Source: Cryomorphaceae bacterium
Lineage (GTDB): Bacteria; Bacteroidota; Bacteroidia; Flavobacteriales; Schleiferiaceae
Reading direction: 5' to 3'
Assembly (NCBI GenBank): GCA_011525035.1
Contig: WTIZ01000066.1
Span: 59,116 to 113,295 of the forward strand
Length of the DNA stretch: 54,180 nt
Numbering within the stretch: position 1 is the first letter of the stretch; each line of letters starts with the position of its first letter. Below the pieces are notes generated by a model. That model had not been told where the DNA came from. It did no database searches and saw only the letters and a list, made by a program, of their open reading frames with translations. The position numbers were made by a program, and so were the translations under genes. Positions 17,511 to 26,535 of this stretch are shown in pieces.

Positions 17511-18364
17511 TGCGCCGAGTTCTGCTGCTTTTCTTACTCCTTAGCCAGCTGAGTGCCAATGCACAAATGGATTGGTGGAATCAGATTCACAATTGGGACG
17601 GAGCGACGCCGTGGACGCAATACATGAACTATTCTCATGCCTACCTCGGCCCAAATGCTATTCCCATCCCTACACTGCAGCAAAGCGACCGAAGCTATTT
17701 TAAGAGCAGCTCACAGATGAGTCTTATCGAAGACGACAGCTTCATAACACTGCACAACGAACTGCATTGGGACAGAGGCCATACACAGATCCACATTACG
17801 CATCAGAGCATAGAATATTACCGCATGTCGGAAGAGGTTCGAGACTTGCGGATTTCTAGAGACGAGGACGGTGAAGGCGTGCTCGCCGGGGATGTCTTGA
17901 TCGACATCAGTACCCGACTTTGGAAAAAAGAACAAGATGCAATTTGGTTCACATTTCACACCAAGACGGCCGCTGGACCCCTGCCTCAAGCGAGGTTTAC
18001 CGACGCACCCGGTTATGCCTTTTTCTTTTCGCACCAAAAAACGTTCGCACCCATTAGAAATTGGGTTCCTACCTTGACCACAGACGCCGGGTTCCAAGTC
18101 TATCAAACCCACTGGGTCGATTATCCACAGAACGACGGGTTCCTCGGGAATATTGGACTACAGCTACAAAAAGACGAAGCCTTTTTCAGCGCTCGACTCC
18201 GCACTTTTAGCGGCTACTTTCTCGATGGAGACTGGCCAAGACTGCTCGAGTTAAGCTGGGATAGAAACATTTCTTTTGGAAAGACGACCGTAGGCTGGAC
18301 GCAAGGATTGAATGATTACCCGTTCTCTTTTTTGACCGTTGGACTGGTCTGCTGGTTAGACTAG
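17510..18364 (+). CDS. Predicted outer-membrane beta-barrel protein, unknown family
   Basis: A 284-residue protein with a signal peptide (residues 1-18, ending SANAQ). The mature part is tryptophan- and tyrosine-rich with alternating strands (HTQIHITHQSIEYYRM; EAFFSARLRTFSGYFL) and ends in SFLTVGLVCWLD, which suggests a barrel, though the last residue is aspartate rather than phenylalanine. I do not recognise the family. Its ATG shares one base with the dnaX stop, so translation is probably coupled. Its last nine bases overlap the convergent glycosyltransferase. Confidence 0.8.
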   Translation: MRRVLLLFLLLSQLSANAQMDWWNQIHNWDGATPWTQYMNYSHAYLGPNAIPIPTLQQSDRSYFKSSSQMSLIEDDSFITLHNELHWDRGHTQIHITHQSIEYYRMSEEVRDLRISRDEDGEGVLAGDVLIDISTRLWKKEQDAIWFTFHTKTAAGPLPQARFTDAPGYAFFFSHQKTFAPIRNWVPTLTTDAGFQVYQTHWVDYPQNDGFLGNIGLQLQKDEAFFSARLRTFSGYFLDGDWPRLLELSWDRNISFGKTTVGWTQGLNDYPFSFLTVGLVCWLD

Positions 18365-19207
18365 CGACAATAATCGCAACCAAAGACCTAGAGGTACTCG
18401 CGTAATTTTCGCCTTGTTTAAGGCTTCCTCTTTCCATTTTTTCTGCGCCTCAGTATTGCCGCGCTTCTTATACGTACGGGCCAATTCATAGGCCTTACGC
18501 ACCTCATAGAGCTTAAATTCCTTCTCACTGATGTGACCTAGATCTTTAGCCTTGGCCACTGCACGCATCACTTTATTCACGTGCCCTTCTGCATCTGCAG
18601 TCATACCGAAATCCAATCGGTACTTCAGCGTCGCCTCAGGCAGCATCTTTGGAAAATCGCCGCGACTAAGCACTCTTAAATGCGCGCCAACATCTTCCTG
18701 AAGGTTTCGGTCGTTTTCCCAAGCGTAGTCAAAACCACTGCGCATGATGATCGTTGAAGGAACAATCGGGTTGTAACTCAAAAAAGACCGCAGAGAACTG
18801 ACCTGGCTGCAGGCTCTCTTACGCGTACTATTTTCTTTCTCGGGTGTCCACTCCAATATTGGTGTGTAAAACCACTGGGTCTTTGGATACTTTAAAAGCC
18901 CCTTCATCCCTTGCTCGAGCTTACCTGGCAACCACACATCGTCCGCATCTAAAAATGCATAGGCATCGCCCGTCGCGGCAGCCATTCCAGCATTCCTGGC
19001 TTTTCCCAAGCCTGAATTTACCTGACTTACGATTCTTAAAACGAGGTTAGCTTCAAATTTTGCGGCAACTCTCCGCGTATTGTCCGTGCTTCCGTCGTCC
19101 ACCAAAATCACCTCAAAAGGTCGAACGGTTTGACGTACTACACTATCAAGACATTCCGCGAGGGTGGACGCAGCATTGTATGCAGGTATGATGACAGAAA
19201 TTCTCAT
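18356..19207 (-). CDS. Glycosyltransferase family 2
   Basis: A 283-residue GT-A-fold transferase that adds a sugar from a nucleotide donor to a surface glycan. The N-terminus has ISVIIPAYNAASTLAECLDS, then ILVDDGSTDNT (donor-binding DDGS) and YAFLDADDVWLPGKL with the metal-binding DADD. The C-terminal third is helical (KAYELARTYKKRGNTEAQKKW). There is no transmembrane segment. Its start is adjacent to the stop of the upstream sulfotransferase-GT2 fusion, so the two form an operon. Acceptor and donor are not predictable. Confidence 0.92.
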   Translation of the reverse strand: MRISVIIPAYNAASTLAECLDSVVRQTVRPFEVILVDDGSTDNTRRVAAKFEANLVLRIVSQVNSGLGKARNAGMAAATGDAYAFLDADDVWLPGKLEQGMKGLLKYPKTQWFYTPILEWTPEKENSTRKRACSQVSSLRSFLSYNPIVPSTIIMRSGFDYAWENDRNLQEDVGAHLRVLSRGDFPKMLPEATLKYRLDFGMTADAEGHVNKVMRAVAKAKDLGHISEKEFKLYEVRKAYELARTYKKRGNTEAQKKWKEEALNKAKITRVPLGLWLRLLSLV

Positions 19208-20979
19208 TAGTGGGCAAAAAATGATTTCGGGAACAGACGAGCCGCTAGTTTTTTGGCTGGCTTTTTCAAGCCGAGGTAAATAAAGAATTGACCCAATAAT
19301 TTAATGGCGCCACTTCTGAGCAAATACCGACCTAACCCTTTTTTATACCCCTTAAAGGCCTTGTATAACCTGCGGTTGTTGCGCCAGACCTCAGCGCTGC
19401 GGTCCATGGAGAACACATTGGCTGCCCACCACATCGCCACTTGGCCACGGGCGGCATTGATGGTGTCGAGTGGTGCAAAGCCTTCCTTCTCGAAGATGGT
19501 GTACATCTCTAACAGTTCGTCAAAAGCGCTGTAGGAGCTGATGGCGCGGCTGCGTTGTGTTTGTGAATGAAAGCGGAATTTGTTTCGCGGCCGCGCATGA
19601 AAGACGAGATCGCCGTATTGCAAAAGCTTGGCGTAAAAGAGCCAATCTCCATTTAGGCGCCAATGCGTCGCTGGAGCGCCAACTTTATCGAAAGCTTCTT
19701 TGCGCATTAAGATGCCGCTGGCGTTAGGGATGGTGTTGGAAAAGACCATGTGTTTGGCCACCTCGGTTTTCCCTTCGTTGGTGAAGTCTTTGGCCCATTT
19801 GGCAGTATCGCCAAAGATGAAGGCATAATCGTCTTTAAAGTCGCGCAAGAATTGGCCGTTCTCATCCACGAGATGGCTGTGACTGTAGGCGATTACAGCG
19901 TTTTCATTGTCCTCCATACTCTGTACGTGAAGCGCAAGCATATCTGTATCGCAGTAATCGTCGCTTTCGGCAATCCACAGGTATTTACCCTTGGCCCAAG
20001 CAGCTCCTTTGGCCCATTGCGCGAATGGACTGCCAGAGTTTTCTTCGTTGAACAACGTAGTCATCCTCGAATCTTTTGCTGCCCATTTTTCAAGGACCGT
20101 GCGGCTATCGTCCGGACTACAATCGTCCATCAGCAATACCTCAATATTCGTATACGACTGAGAAGCAATGCTTTCCAAGCGTTGATCCAAGAAAGCAGCA
20201 TGGTTGTAATTCGGTACGATTACGCTCACTAGTGGACCATCCGTGGGCAATGCTGCTAACGGTTTTGAGGAGGTCGTTGTGGCCGATTTTGGACTTCGCC
20301 GTGCGAAGCCTTCCATCTTCCCCGGGCGGACCTTGCAGAACTGGTACAGAGAGAACCAACTTTTACGTTGCGTATCGATATCTGGGCTGACCAAATCTTT
20401 GTACTGCACCATGCGTACCTCTACTCCGCTGTTCTTAATGTTCGTGGTTGCCGCTTCGTTATAAGCACGCACTAGCTCGCGAGCAGTTTCTTCAGTGAGG
20501 TCACTATAGGCTTCCCCTTCTACGCTCTGGCGGCGGAGCAAGCTTTGAACGATCTCCTCTTCATCGCGGAGCACCCAGATGACCTTCGCCTTTGGAAAGC
20601 GGGCAAGCCACCAAGGCAGGGTAAAACACAAACGAGGGTCCTTTACAGCCCATGGCCCGCTGTGTGCAAAGGCTAGAGAAAGACGGCGGCCTGAAGGATG
20701 TTTCAGATGCGTGCCATAAATATCAAGGTCGGTAAGTTCAGACTGAAAATTTGAAGCAGCATCTAAAACCGATTCAATTGAAGGCGGCGACCACCAGTTT
20801 CCACCGGCAGTTTCTAGGATACGGTCATTAATATCTATACCGTAGAGCGCTTCGGAGTTGTGATCGAGAATGGTTCCCACATGAACGCCGGCCTCGCCCA
20901 AAGCGCGAGTCACCATAGTGGTCCCACTGCGGTGCATGCCTAGTATGAAGACGGGTTGCTTGATTTTGGGTAGAAACAT
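19207..20979 (-). CDS. Sulfotransferase-glycosyltransferase 2 fusion
   Basis: A 590-residue bifunctional protein. Residues ~8-235 are a sulfotransferase-like domain with the PAPS-binding loop FILGMHRSGTTMVTRAL, the KDPRLCFTLPWWLARFP segment and VIWVLRDEEEIVQSLLRR, where the arginine and serine region usually contacts the 3'-phosphate. Residues ~245-500 are a family 2 glycosyltransferase: VSVIVPNYNHAAFLDQRL, LLMDDCSPDDS and LWIAESDDYCD. The ATG at 20979 is chosen because the upstream ATG at 21027 would overlap the divergent sulfotransferase by 33 bases. It probably makes and sulfates a surface polysaccharide together with the GT2 downstream. Confidence 0.88.
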   Translation of the reverse strand: MFLPKIKQPVFILGMHRSGTTMVTRALGEAGVHVGTILDHNSEALYGIDINDRILETAGGNWWSPPSIESVLDAASNFQSELTDLDIYGTHLKHPSGRRLSLAFAHSGPWAVKDPRLCFTLPWWLARFPKAKVIWVLRDEEEIVQSLLRRQSVEGEAYSDLTEETARELVRAYNEAATTNIKNSGVEVRMVQYKDLVSPDIDTQRKSWFSLYQFCKVRPGKMEGFARRSPKSATTTSSKPLAALPTDGPLVSVIVPNYNHAAFLDQRLESIASQSYTNIEVLLMDDCSPDDSRTVLEKWAAKDSRMTTLFNEENSGSPFAQWAKGAAWAKGKYLWIAESDDYCDTDMLALHVQSMEDNENAVIAYSHSHLVDENGQFLRDFKDDYAFIFGDTAKWAKDFTNEGKTEVAKHMVFSNTIPNASGILMRKEAFDKVGAPATHWRLNGDWLFYAKLLQYGDLVFHARPRNKFRFHSQTQRSRAISSYSAFDELLEMYTIFEKEGFAPLDTINAARGQVAMWWAANVFSMDRSAEVWRNNRRLYKAFKGYKKGLGRYLLRSGAIKLLGQFFIYLGLKKPAKKLAARLFPKSFFAH

Positions 20980-20980
20980 G

Positions 20981-20988
20981 TATTTTCG
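20981..20988 (+). promoter_or_regulatory. Possible -7 box for the sulfotransferase gene
   Basis: TATTTTCG (one mismatch to TAnnTTTG) is preceded by TTG at 20956-20958 (22 bases) or 20960-20962 (18 bases), and ends six bases before the ATG at 20995. Confidence 0.35.
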
Positions 20989-20994
20989 GCTCCG

Positions 20995-21750
20995 ATGCGT
21001 AACCCAAAGAAACTCGTTTTTATCCACATCCCAAAAACTGCCGGGACATCCTTGCGATTATTGTTGGAAAGCAACTACAAGGAAACCGAGCGCAGGGCCA
21101 TTTACAGCCATCAAGATTTAGACGAGCAGCTCGCATCCGCCCTTAACGATCCCAAGGTCAAATGCATCTACGGTCATTTTCCCTTACGTCCGGTAATAGC
21201 CGAATCAAATGCCACAGTAGTTACACTTTTCCGAGAGCCTATCGCGCGCTCGATGAGTCACTACAACCACTACAGCAAGCGCATGAATGAAAAGCATGCA
21301 CAGCTCATGGAAGGGATCGACAGTCCTGAAGATTTCACGAAGCTAGTGCAGAGTAACAATCGCCAGACGGCATTTATGAGCGGCTACTTGAACCAAAAGG
21401 AGTTCTTGGAGGATAAAGACGTATTAGAAAAGGCATTGGCCAATTTTGACCGATTGGACGCCGTTGGCTTCACCGAGCACTATGCAGCATCTATCGCCTA
21501 CTTTGGCGAGCAGTTTGGCTGGAAGAATACCCTTGTGGAGCACCATAACAGCGGCGGTAAGAAAAAGGAAGTTGCCTCAAAGGCAGTTTGGGAAAGCATG
21601 AACGAATACGACCTACCGCTCTACGATCAGGCGATAGAACGTTTTGCCGGAATTCTTAAAGGGTATGAAGGGCGAGCGCCTCGTGTTCCGAAGCCGCCAC
21701 TACTAAAGAGAGTAAAGGGTTACTTACGTGCTCTGAGCTCGAAGTTCTGA
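20995..21750 (+). CDS. Sulfotransferase family 2-like protein
   Basis: A 251-residue PAPS-dependent sulfotransferase of the Sulfotransfer_2/heparan-sulfate 2-O-like group: [18 protein letters not shown] at residues ~8-25 is the 5'-phosphosulfate loop, GHFPL follows near 60, and [17 protein letters not shown] near 80-95 supplies the 3'-phosphate-binding arginine and serine. It is soluble, with no signal peptide or membrane helix. It is divergent from the sulfotransferase-GT2 fusion, with 15 bases between start codons, so the three genes likely serve one glycan. The last 31 bases overlap lptB on the other strand. Confidence 0.9.
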   Translation: MRNPKKLVFIHIPKTAGTSLRLLLESNYKETERRAIYSHQDLDEQLASALNDPKVKCIYGHFPLRPVIAESNATVVTLFREPIARSMSHYNHYSKRMNEKHAQLMEGIDSPEDFTKLVQSNNRQTAFMSGYLNQKEFLEDKDVLEKALANFDRLDAVGFTEHYAASIAYFGEQFGWKNTLVEHHNSGGKKKEVASKAVWESMNEYDLPLYDQAIERFAGILKGYEGRAPRVPKPPLLKRVKGYLRALSSKF

Positions 21751-22451
21751 CCGAGATACACGCGTCTTACCTGCTCATCTGCAGCCAATTCTTCTGCGGT
21801 ACCACTTTTCAATATTCGGCCCTCGAACATCAAATACGTGCGATCCGTGATGGCCAAGGTCTCTTGAACATTGTGATCGGTAATGAGGATACCGATGTTT
21901 TTCTTCTTCAAATTGGCCACAATCATCTGAATATCTTCTACTGCGATTGGGTCTACCCCTGCAAACGGCTCATCCAACAAGATGAACTTTGGCTTGGTAG
22001 CCAATGCACGTGCGATCTCCGTGCGGCGGCGTTCCCCACCGCTGAGTAAATCACCCCGAGTTTTGCGGATGTGTTGCAACCCGAATTCATCGAGCAACTC
22101 TTCAAGACGCTCGTTGCGCTCTTGCGCATTCAAGCCCGCCATTTCCAAAACACCAAGAATATTATCTTCTATGCTGAGCTTGCGAAATACTGATGCCTCT
22201 TGGGCCAAATAACCAATACCCATCTGCGCACGTTTGTACATCGGCAGCTTTTGGATGGGCGTACCGTCGAGCAAAATTTGACCGCTAAATGGTCGGATGA
22301 GTCCAACCACCGTGTAGAAGCTCGTGGTCTTCCCTGCTCCATTTGGACCAAGCAGCCCTACAATCTCGCCTTGATTTACCTCAAAACTCACGTCGTTGAC
22401 CACGGTACGAGAGCGGTATTTTTTCACGATATGTTGTGCTTCTAACTTCAC
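21720..22451 (-). CDS. lptB: LPS export ABC transporter ATPase
   Basis: The cytoplasmic ATPase that drives extraction of lipopolysaccharide from the inner membrane by LptFG. The 243-residue protein has Walker [10 protein letters not shown] near 36, the [15 protein letters not shown] signature typical of LptB near 137, Walker [16 protein letters not shown], and the [15 protein letters not shown]-loop segment. It starts one base after the tatC stop, so they are cotranscribed. LptF, LptG and LptA/C are not in this window. Confidence 0.95.
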   Translation of the reverse strand: MKLEAQHIVKKYRSRTVVNDVSFEVNQGEIVGLLGPNGAGKTTSFYTVVGLIRPFSGQILLDGTPIQKLPMYKRAQMGIGYLAQEASVFRKLSIEDNILGVLEMAGLNAQERNERLEELLDEFGLQHIRKTRGDLLSGGERRRTEIARALATKPKFILLDEPFAGVDPIAVEDIQMIVANLKKKNIGILITDHNVQETLAITDRTYLMFEGRILKSGTAEELAADEQVRRVYLGQNFELRARK

Positions 22452-23264
22452 TTAAGACGTCTTCACTTTAGCCTTGTTCTTAATGATTCTGCGGCTTACC
22501 ATGATGCTGATCTGGTACAAGATAAGCACGGGTAGCGTCACTAAGATTTGCGAGGCAATATCAGGCGGGGTAATGATTGCGCTGAGCAACAAAATACCCA
22601 CGATGGCATGCCTGCGGTAGGTTTTCAATAGTTCTGGAGTTACAACGCCAATTTTGCTCAGGAAGTATACCACAATAGGAAGTTGGAACAGAATACCCGT
22701 AGCCAACGTCACCGAACTCACCATACTGATGTAGGATGTAAGATCAATGCGGTTAAAGATTTCTGAGGAAACGGTGTAGGTGCCTAAGAATTGGACACTT
22801 AAAGGAACAATGATATAATAGCCAAAGAGCACTCCAAGGATGAAAAGAACCGTGGTAAATAAGATCACCCCACGCGAATTCTTTCGCTCGTTCTCGTGGA
22901 GGCCCGGTTGGATGAAACGCCAGATTTCCCAGAACACGTAAGGGAATGCTATGATGATTCCCGCGACCAATGAGACCCAGAGGTGCATCTGGAATTGGCC
23001 ACTCATTCGCATATTCAATAACTCGAATGGCATCTCGTCAAAACAGAATACGTCGCCACCTACAAAGCCAGAAAGCCAACAGAAAAAGGTATAGGTCGGA
23101 AAATCCATCTGTTTGGGACCGAAAATGATGGTATCAAAGATGATTTCCTTCGAAAGAAAGGCGACCACAGCGAAAACCACAATGGCTATGGAAGCGCGCA
23201 TTAAATGCCAGCGCAACTCACCGAGGTGATCCAAAAAGCTCATGTTGTTTTTATCGCTACTCAT
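22452..23264 (-). CDS. tatC: Sec-independent protein translocase TatC
   Basis: The twin-arginine signal receptor in the inner membrane. The 270-residue protein has six predicted helices. The opening FLDHLGELRWHLMRA is the conserved cytoplasmic start, FPYVFWEIWRFIQPGLHENER is the first-loop motif with the conserved phenylalanine, proline and glutamate, and LSAIITPPDIASQ lies before the last helices. It is directly followed by lptB, an arrangement that suggests an envelope-biogenesis operon. TatA/B is not seen here. Confidence 0.96.
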   Translation of the reverse strand: MSSDKNNMSFLDHLGELRWHLMRASIAIVVFAVVAFLSKEIIFDTIIFGPKQMDFPTYTFFCWLSGFVGGDVFCFDEMPFELLNMRMSGQFQMHLWVSLVAGIIIAFPYVFWEIWRFIQPGLHENERKNSRGVILFTTVLFILGVLFGYYIIVPLSVQFLGTYTVSSEIFNRIDLTSYISMVSSVTLATGILFQLPIVVYFLSKIGVVTPELLKTYRRHAIVGILLLSAIITPPDIASQILVTLPVLILYQISIMVSRRIIKNKAKVKTS

Positions 23265-23375
23265 GTTGATAACACAGAATTGTGGTCAAAAATCCGAAAA
23301 ACATTCTGATGTACCTTCACAATCCTTGATTAAATCCCGTATCTTTTAGGGAAGAACAAATACATCGCAGAGCAC

Positions 23376-25550
23376 ATGTCCTCGAATCATTGGGAACATC
23401 ACCTAAAACAGTTTTTTGGTTTTAGCGATTTTAAGGGAAACCAGAAAGCCATCATTGAAAGTCTTGCATCGGGTAAGGATACCTTCGTGATCATGCCTAC
23501 CGGTGGGGGTAAAAGCTTGTGTTACCAGCTTCCCGCCCTTGCAAGCGAAGGCACGGCCATTATCGTCAGTCCTCTCATTGCACTGATGAAAAATCAGGTC
23601 GATGCCATACGCGGGCACAGCGAGCAGGACGGAATAGCACATGTATTAAACAGCTCATTGACCAAGGGCCAACTGGAACAAGTGCATGCTGATTTAAAAT
23701 CCGGGCTCACTAAGTTATTATTTGTAGCACCAGAGAGCCTGAATAAATCGGCCAATATAGAACTGCTAAAATCCATAGAGATTAGCTTCTTTGCCGTTGA
23801 CGAAGCCCACTGTATTTCAGAATGGGGTCATGACTTCCGTCCGGATTATAGAACAATCAAACAAAGTGTTCAAGCTTTGGGTAGAAAGCCCATCATTGCA
23901 TTAACTGCTACGGCCACACCCAAGGTACAGGCAGATATCATGAAAACATTGGGTATGGAAGACCCGCAAGTGTTTTTATCAAGCTTTAACCGCCCGAACC
24001 TCTACTACGAGGTACGCCCCAAACGCGACATCGACAGAGATATAACCAAACTTCTGCTAGCGAACCAAGGCAAAAGTGCCATCGTCTATTGTTTATCTCG
24101 TCAAAAAGTAGAGGATCTTGCCGAGCAACTGCAAGTGAACGGCATCAATGCCCTACCCTATCATGCAGGACTGGAAGCCAGCAAACGTGTGAAGCACCAA
24201 GATGCCTTTCTCAATGAGGATTGCGATGTCATTGTGGCAACCATTGCCTTTGGTATGGGTATCGATAAGCCAGATGTTCGCTTTGTATTGCATTACGACA
24301 TGCCAAAGTCCCTAGAAAGTTACTATCAGGAAACCGGTAGAGCAGGACGTGATGGAGGCGAAGGATCTTGTATTACTTACTTTGACATCAAGGATATTGA
24401 GCGTCTACAGAAGTTCCTGAACAAAAAGAATGTTAGCGAGCAAGAAATTGGGCGCCAACTGTTGGAAGAGGCTACGGGGTATGCGGAAGCCGCGACTTGT
24501 CGTCGCCGAGCCATTCTCCACTATTTTGGAGAGGATTTCCACGAGGACGACTGTGATAAAATGTGTGATAACTGTCGCCATCCAAAAGAAAAGGTCGAAG
24601 CCTCTGAAGAATTGTTGGATGTTATCGCTGCAGTAAAAGAAACGCACGGAAAGTTCAAAACCACGGAGATTGTCAATATCCTACGCGGACAAAGCTCAGC
24701 TGTTCTTGTGAAGAATGATGCGATGAGCTTACCGACCTGGGGCAAGCAAAAAGATAAAAGTGAAGTACACCTTCGTGCGGTAATTCGACAAGGTATCATT
24801 CGCCATTACCTCTACAAAAACATTGATGCCTACGGCACCATACAGATTACCGAAAAAGCTGCTTCGGGCAAACTTCCAAAAGCATTCCGCGTAAGGAAAG
24901 AGCTCGATTATGACGTGCTTAACTCAGCGGCGAGCGCTCCTACTAAAGTAGTAGCCGTTGACAAGCAGCTGTTCAGCATACTCAAAGATCTCAGAAAGAA
25001 GATCGGCAATGCAAAAGGGGTCCCACCCTATGCCGTATTCAGCGAAAATTCCTTGAGCGAAATGGCGACCATTTACCCTTGTAATCTGGATGAACTCAAA
25101 AACATCCAAGGTGTAGGTGAAGGGAAAGCACGTAAGTTCGGCGCCAAGATGGTAGAGGCCATAGAAAAGTACGTGGAGGAGAATGATATTGACCGTCCAC
25201 AGGATATGGTGTTCAAATCGGTGGCTAATAAGAGTGCTCTGAAAGTATACATCATTCAAAGTACGGACCGAAAACTGCCGTTTGAAGATATCGCGAAAGC
25301 AAAGGGTCTTAAGATGGACCAACTGCTCGAAGAAATGGAGCGGATTGTAACGAGCGGTACCAAACTGAATATTGATTATTACCTAGAGGATATCCTCGAT
25401 GAGGACAGCATTGAAGAATTGTTCGACTTTTTGACCGAAGATTGTGAAGAAGGTTCCATTGAGGAGCTCACTGAAGAGTTCGGCGACGAATATGAAGAAG
25501 ACGAGTTGCGATTAGCACGTTTGAAATTCTTCTCGGATGTTGCGAATTAA
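23376..25550 (+). CDS. recQ: ATP-dependent DNA helicase RecQ
   Basis: A 3'-5' DNA helicase of recombination and fork repair. Of 724 residues, the helicase core has the MPTGGGKSLCYQLPA Walker A near 40-54, DEAHCISEWGHDFRPDYR near 142, and QETGRAGRDGG motif VI near 320. The zinc-binding domain follows (cysteines in ATCRRR and DDCDKMCDNCRHP, about 374-400), then a winged helix and an HRDC domain (about 528-605). A ~120-residue acidic C-terminal extension follows and contains a further helix-turn-helix-like region (FEDIAKAKGLKMDQLLEEMER). A near-consensus -7 box (TATCTTTT) lies at 23340-23347. Confidence 0.97.
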   Translation: MSSNHWEHHLKQFFGFSDFKGNQKAIIESLASGKDTFVIMPTGGGKSLCYQLPALASEGTAIIVSPLIALMKNQVDAIRGHSEQDGIAHVLNSSLTKGQLEQVHADLKSGLTKLLFVAPESLNKSANIELLKSIEISFFAVDEAHCISEWGHDFRPDYRTIKQSVQALGRKPIIALTATATPKVQADIMKTLGMEDPQVFLSSFNRPNLYYEVRPKRDIDRDITKLLLANQGKSAIVYCLSRQKVEDLAEQLQVNGINALPYHAGLEASKRVKHQDAFLNEDCDVIVATIAFGMGIDKPDVRFVLHYDMPKSLESYYQETGRAGRDGGEGSCITYFDIKDIERLQKFLNKKNVSEQEIGRQLLEEATGYAEAATCRRRAILHYFGEDFHEDDCDKMCDNCRHPKEKVEASEELLDVIAAVKETHGKFKTTEIVNILRGQSSAVLVKNDAMSLPTWGKQKDKSEVHLRAVIRQGIIRHYLYKNIDAYGTIQITEKAASGKLPKAFRVRKELDYDVLNSAASAPTKVVAVDKQLFSILKDLRKKIGNAKGVPPYAVFSENSLSEMATIYPCNLDELKNIQGVGEGKARKFGAKMVEAIEKYVEENDIDRPQDMVFKSVANKSALKVYIIQSTDRKLPFEDIAKAKGLKMDQLLEEMERIVTSGTKLNIDYYLEDILDEDSIEELFDFLTEDCEEGSIEELTEEFGDEYEEDELRLARLKFFSDVAN

Positions 25551-25567
25551 TCAAACACAGAAGCATT

Positions 25568-25595
25568 AAAAAAGCCCGCAGTTGCGGGCTTTTTT
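25568..25595. terminator. Bidirectional terminator between recQ and the small ORF
   Basis: AAAAAAGCCCGC pairs with GCGGGCTTTTTT around an AGTT loop, 18 bases after recQ. The T run contains the stop codon of the convergent 47-residue ORF. Confidence 0.92.
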
Positions 25596-25737
25596 AGTTT
25601 TTGAATAGTTCACCAAGTTGTTGTGGCGAATGCTTGAGCTTCAATTGCTTTGTGGCTTTAGAGAAGGCCAAGATGTTTTGGATGCTTTTTTCAGAGGCTC
25701 CTACCTCCAGATGTTCATAAGGTAAAGTTTTTCCCAT
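25594..25737 (-). CDS. Small hypothetical protein downstream of the sigma factor
   Basis: A 47-residue frame (MGKTLPYEHLEVGASEKSI..) of mixed charge, with a leucine/lysine-rich second half and no membrane helix or known motif. The ATG at 25737 is preferred over one at 25779 because the upstream part is low in conserved-looking character. It lies 58 bases after the ECF sigma gene on the same strand and its stop codon is in the terminator stem, so it is placed like a real last gene of the operon. It could regulate the sigma factor, but nothing in the sequence shows this. Confidence 0.5.
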   Translation of the reverse strand: MGKTLPYEHLEVGASEKSIQNILAFSKATKQLKLKHSPQQLGELFKN

Positions 25738-25795
25738 GGGCTTCGTTTGTGATTTTAGGTATAACGCCGCCCTGAACACCTTAGTATGTAGATGC

Positions 25796-26380
25796 TTAAA
25801 ATTCTAAACTAATGTTGTGTTTGACCATCAACTTCTGCATGTTGCTTACTGCGTAGCGCATGCGTCCCAAAGCCGTGTTGATACTTACATCGGTCTCTTC
25901 TGCAATTTCCTTAAAACTGTAGTTGCAAAAGATGCGCAGCTCCAACACTTTTCGCTGATCCTCGGGCAAGAATTTGATCAACTTGTACAAATCCTCATTG
26001 ATCTGCGCTTCAATCACCTCTTGCTCATAGCTTTGATCTACTTCGCCGTACGTATCGAATACCGTGAATTCTCCACTAGGTCTAAACTCCTTCTTACGTG
26101 ACTCACGGCGGAAATGATCCAAGGTAGTATTGTTCGCCACGCGAATGGCCCAAGGCAGGAACTTGCCCTTCTCTTCATAGTTCGACTTCCGCAACGAGCG
26201 GATAATCTTAATAAAGGTTTCTTGAAACAGGTCGTCAGCGACTTCTGCGTCTTGAACTTTTGAATAAATCTGCAGGAAAATGCGTTTTTGGTGTCTACGA
26301 ATCAACACCTCAAAGGCTTGCTCATTTCCGCTACGGTACTGCGCCACTAAGTCGTGGTCTTCCAGTTTTCCTAGTTTCAT
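25796..26380 (-). CDS. ECF-type RNA polymerase sigma factor
   Basis: A 194-residue sigma-70 family protein of the extracytoplasmic-function type. Region 2 is at about residues 20-95 (YRSGNEQAFEVLIRRHQKR; DLFQETFIKIIRSL; LPWAIRVANNTTLDHFRR), and region 4 at about 130-185 (FLPEDQRKVLELRIFCNYSFKEIAEETDVSINTALGRMRYA, quoted only in outline). In Flavobacteriia this subgroup often controls envelope-stress or housekeeping genes, but no anti-sigma factor is adjacent. The small ORF downstream is the only neighbour on the strand. Confidence 0.93.
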   Translation of the reverse strand: MKLGKLEDHDLVAQYRSGNEQAFEVLIRRHQKRIFLQIYSKVQDAEVADDLFQETFIKIIRSLRKSNYEEKGKFLPWAIRVANNTTLDHFRRESRKKEFRPSGEFTVFDTYGEVDQSYEQEVIEAQINEDLYKLIKFLPEDQRKVLELRIFCNYSFKEIAEETDVSINTALGRMRYAVSNMQKLMVKHNISLEF

Positions 26381-26507
26381 ACATCAAGGATTTAGCGTAG
26401 CAGTCTCTCTATAGGCAAGTCATTTATTTGCTGTGAATATACGGGAAAGAATCAAATACTATTCCAAAATCATTCATTTCTCCGGAACTGTAGGTCCATT
26501 TTAAGGT

Positions 26508-26515
26508 TACATTTG
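26508..26515 (+). promoter_or_regulatory. uvrA -7 box
   Basis: TACATTTG, a perfect TAnnTTTG, ends 20 bases before the ATG at 26536. It overlaps an upstream in-frame GTG (26515), which supports the ATG as the start. Confidence 0.6.
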
Positions 26516-26535
26516 TGGTTTCACTCCAATCACAC

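Noticed and set aside
18122-18133. DnaA-box-like TTATCCACA, also at 21018-21026
   Set aside because: Each is a single copy inside a coding region, with no cluster, AT-rich unwinding element or dnaA gene nearby. I do not call an origin, even though gyrB is in the window.
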